Assembly: GCA_030770545.1 (NCBI GenBank)
Contig: CM061098.1
Coordinates: forward strand, 8,078,001 to 8,142,000
From: Macropodus opercularis
Taxonomy: Eukaryota > Chordata > Actinopteri > Anabantiformes > Osphronemidae
Length of the DNA: 64,000 nucleotides
Direction of reading: 5' to 3'
Shown here one piece after another: positions 61,701 through 64,000 of this stretch (positions within the stretch are counted from its first letter, which is position 1; each line of letters starts with the position of its first letter). The notes under the pieces were generated by a model. It ran no database searches, had not been told where the DNA came from, and saw only the letters and a list, made by a program, of their open reading frames with translations. The position numbers and the translations under genes are program-made.

Positions 61701-63420
61701 ATTTGCTTGTGGCGATTATGAACCTCTCACACAAGGACATCGCTTTTCGTTTGGGGAATGCTTTTGTTGGGGCTCTGGTCTGTTAACCACATTATAAAAC
61801 CTTACAAAGGCAAAGAGAATGTGGATTTGGTTCAACATGAAAGATGTCAGCTCACACCCACTGCCGCTAAATGTTTATGTGCTGCATCGGGCCACAAAAT
61901 GTCCTTCTTCACTGTAATTCATGGTCAGTTTTAAAGGTTTACCTGCACAGACATAATTTAAATGTAGACTCAAGAAAGTTGGAGAGTTACTGTAGTCGCT
62001 GAGCTGCTGAGTTTGAACATGTACTGTTCTGTGTGAGCAGTGTTGCTGGTGCATGAACAACACCGGTCAAAATGTAGCCAAGCATGAACCTGAATGTGAA
62101 TTTGTCATGATTTTGTGAAATCTCGTGGCCAGGCTGACTGCTCGCCAGTCAAATCCTTCAAACTGCTGGGAAGAAAGTGCTCTTCAAAGCCTCAAAAACG
62201 ACTTTCCCAGAGCACACCACTAAACCCAAACCGCTGCGATTGATATGCTCAGCGGCCGACAGTGCAAACACAGCTGTAAAGGAAGCTGCGAGGTGTGCGT
62301 GTTTGAGTGGAACCCCTTCCCTCCTTTCCACCGCTGCCCCAGGACACTGTGCTGAGCGAAAGGCGCACTTAGTGGACGGTTTGAAAAATCTTAACACGAT
62401 ACTGTGCAACGGTGATTCAACCTATTAGCACTTTTGCATTTGCTTCCTAGCCACCAGTGCAAGGCTGGGCCTTCCTCCTGAAAATTGCTCCTGTACACAC
62501 GAGGTCAGAAAGACTGAACTTTTGACTTTTAGTAGCCACTTCAAGTCTGTGAACTAGTTCAATTAAATACTTATTATCTAAAGGTACTTGTGATATCACT
62601 ATACTATGAACATTTGAAATTTAAAGGTGAGTAATACAACCTTTCTGGTGACGTTTTTTTTAAATGTTCACTTGCAGCTCAACTTGTGTTTGCTTCCTGA
62701 AGGCGTGTCTCCTTCCATTTGAAAGGCTTAATCACTTAGCTGGAGTTCACACTAGACACACGTTTGATTTAGTTGCAGAACCAGCAGTAAACAAAGGTGG
62801 ACTGACAGCCCAGCTGACCCACATCATTATGCTCCCACCACCGTGTTTAAAGGCATCTCCCCTCCTTCACCTCAACAAAGCAACAACCCTCTTATCAGAG
62901 ATGTAGCATGTAGCATTTTTGGCCACACCCAGGTTTGTTTCTATCAGTCTTTATCTGCTTGTGCATTGCCCTGCTGTTCTAGGCACAGGGGCATCCACTA
63001 TCTCTTTTGTGAGTTCCAGATTGATTTCTTTACTCCTACCTACCAAGAATTTAGGAGCAGTCCCTCTCAATCAAGTGTTCAAGTGCCACTATCACTGTTC
63101 ATTAGAGTCCCTTAAGTAATGTTCGGAGCTGATTGATTTAAGGTAGTTCCCTTTCTGTTCATTACCTATTTAATGTGCATCTTTGAAGAAATCTAAATGA
63201 TTGTAGACACCAAACATGCTACAGTACCTTGCTGTTAAGTGTCTGATTTTCCCTCTTCTAGCTGAGGTCATGTGTGCTGAATAGCAGGATACATGAGATG
63301 GACTGGAGGATTTGGAGTTTGCATTTAAACTGTGCCACAGGGAAGTGAAAGTGACTTGTACTGAGGTTGTGTTCAATCAGAAACATCCTCAAAAGAAGAT
63401 ATACAAATGCTAGCAATAAG
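61700..63420. other. Non-coding stretch, possibly containing old repeat sequence
   Basis: There is no supported gene. ATGCTCCCACCACCGTGTTT at 62829-62848 resembles a phrase common in teleost DNA repeats, but the match is too short to assign. Overlapping frames at 62664-63119 are not coding-like. Confidence 0.4.
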
Positions 63421-63432
63421 GAAGGTGGTGGG

Positions 63433-63440
63433 TATATAAA
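63433..63440 (+). promoter_or_regulatory. TATA-box-like site
   Basis: TATATAAA followed by a GAGCCAGGG word and a purine-rich stretch (63450-63485) in which a start site would fall about 30 bp downstream. The first ATG downstream (63631) opens only a short frame, so the supposed transcript is unidentified. Confidence 0.25.
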
Positions 63441-63739
63441 GAGCCAGGGTGAGATAGAGTTAGAGAGGAAAAGGAAAAGAGAAAGCAGGGCTAGGTCAGA
63501 TAAATAGCCTGGGTGCACAGAAGTACAGAGAGAAATACTTTACTGAAAGGGAACAAAGTGACAGAGAGGTCTAACTGTCGCAGTAGCTTTGATATCCCCT
63601 CAGCTCCAAACTGACCTTCACCTGCTCCACATGAACCAAGCAAAGGAGAAACAAGGTGGATGGACGATTACCTTAGCTTGAGCTCTAGTAACTGTAATAA
63701 AAGAGAGCCCTGGATGGCTCAGAGTGACAGAATGAATGA

Positions 63740-64000
63740 CCCTGCCAATGCGTCCTGCGAAATGACTACAAAGAAGTGCTGACATTAATATCTGTCAGCG
63801 ATTTGTCTGAATTCTAGAAATGAAATCTGCTGTTATGGCGATTAACAATGTATAATCCTAAAGCCGTGCACCCCCACCACGATACAACCTCACTGAGTGG
63901 TGTTTAGAATTATACATCGTAAGAACCAGTAGTGTTTGGAACTATCATCTATCGTTATGAGACAAATGGAAAAGCTGACGTCTCTCTGTGGTGAAGATGC
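63740..64000. promoter_or_regulatory. Candidate non-coding island at the window end
   Basis: GACATTAATATCTGTCAGCG, GGCGATTAACAATG (SOX-like) and AGAATTATACATCG. The element may continue past the window. Confidence 0.25.

Noticed and set aside
62829..62848. Phrase resembling a teleost DNA-repeat sequence
   Set aside because: Twenty bases with mismatches is too little to assign, and no flanking similarity was recognised.
1..64000. CRISPR arrays, tRNA/rRNA genes, known microRNAs, bacterial operons
   Set aside because: No spaced direct repeats, no cloverleaf, and no familiar mature microRNA sequence was seen on either strand; the window is not prokaryotic in character.

Overview
This window reads as vertebrate, most likely teleost (probably percomorph), nuclear DNA. 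The evidence is GC in the low forties, many (CA)n/(GT)n microsatellites, no operon-like ORF packing, and two degenerate interspersed repeats of types I know from teleost genomes: a Tc1-like transposase relic near 56.2 kb and a 'cactttgttaggaaca'-type repeat near 47.0 kb. The organism call is inference; I could run no alignment.

There is no complete protein-coding gene that I can support. ORFs are short, and the longest (185 codons, minus strand, about 2.7-3.2 kb) is what stop-codon statistics allow by chance in 64 kb. Three short stretches have more than an open frame and are kept as low-confidence candidate exons on the plus strand. At 3792-3900 a signal-peptide-like first exon has a good Kozak context and a phase-1 GTGAGT donor. 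At 16368-16637 a 270-nt open exon lies between a strong polypyrimidine/CAG acceptor and a GTAAGT donor, in phase 1-1, so it splices in frame to the first. At 60027-60181 a Cys/Ser-rich possible first exon has a good Kozak context and clearly raised third-position GC. I cannot name any of these products.

Most of the window is non-coding. It alternates between plain stretches and compact islands of about 100-500 bp that combine AT-rich homeodomain-like cores (TAATTA, TTAAT, ATTAG) with bHLH, SOX, octamer, GATA, forkhead and nuclear-receptor-like words. That texture is typical of conserved non-coding elements in introns or deserts around developmental or neural genes. Conservation itself cannot be seen in one sequence, so these entries are hypotheses with modest confidence. 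The most specific are 43970-44300 (three perfect octamers in 315 bp), 41125-41325 (palindromic GATA pair, YY1-like and nuclear-receptor-like words), 30180-30300 (paired ATGTAAAT) and 18700-18860 (TAATTAATTAA core).

Layout: 0-7 kb mixed non-coding with a long (CA)32 and candidate exon 1; 7-8 kb island cluster; 8-16 kb mostly plain; 16.3-17.6 kb candidate exon 2, an AT-rich island and a CpG-dense segment with a consensus splice donor; 18.7-20.5 kb islands; 20.5-25 kb mostly plain with one GC-rich patch; 25-35 kb islands; 36-44.4 kb the densest run of islands; 45-50 kb microsatellites, the repeat relic and one island; 50-60 kb sparser islands plus the Tc1 relic; 60-64 kb candidate exon, islands and a TATA-like site. 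The simplest reading is a large intron or regulatory desert of a developmental or neuronal gene. I found no CRISPR, prokaryotic operon, tRNA, rRNA or recognisable microRNA, and no convincing novel enzymatic system.
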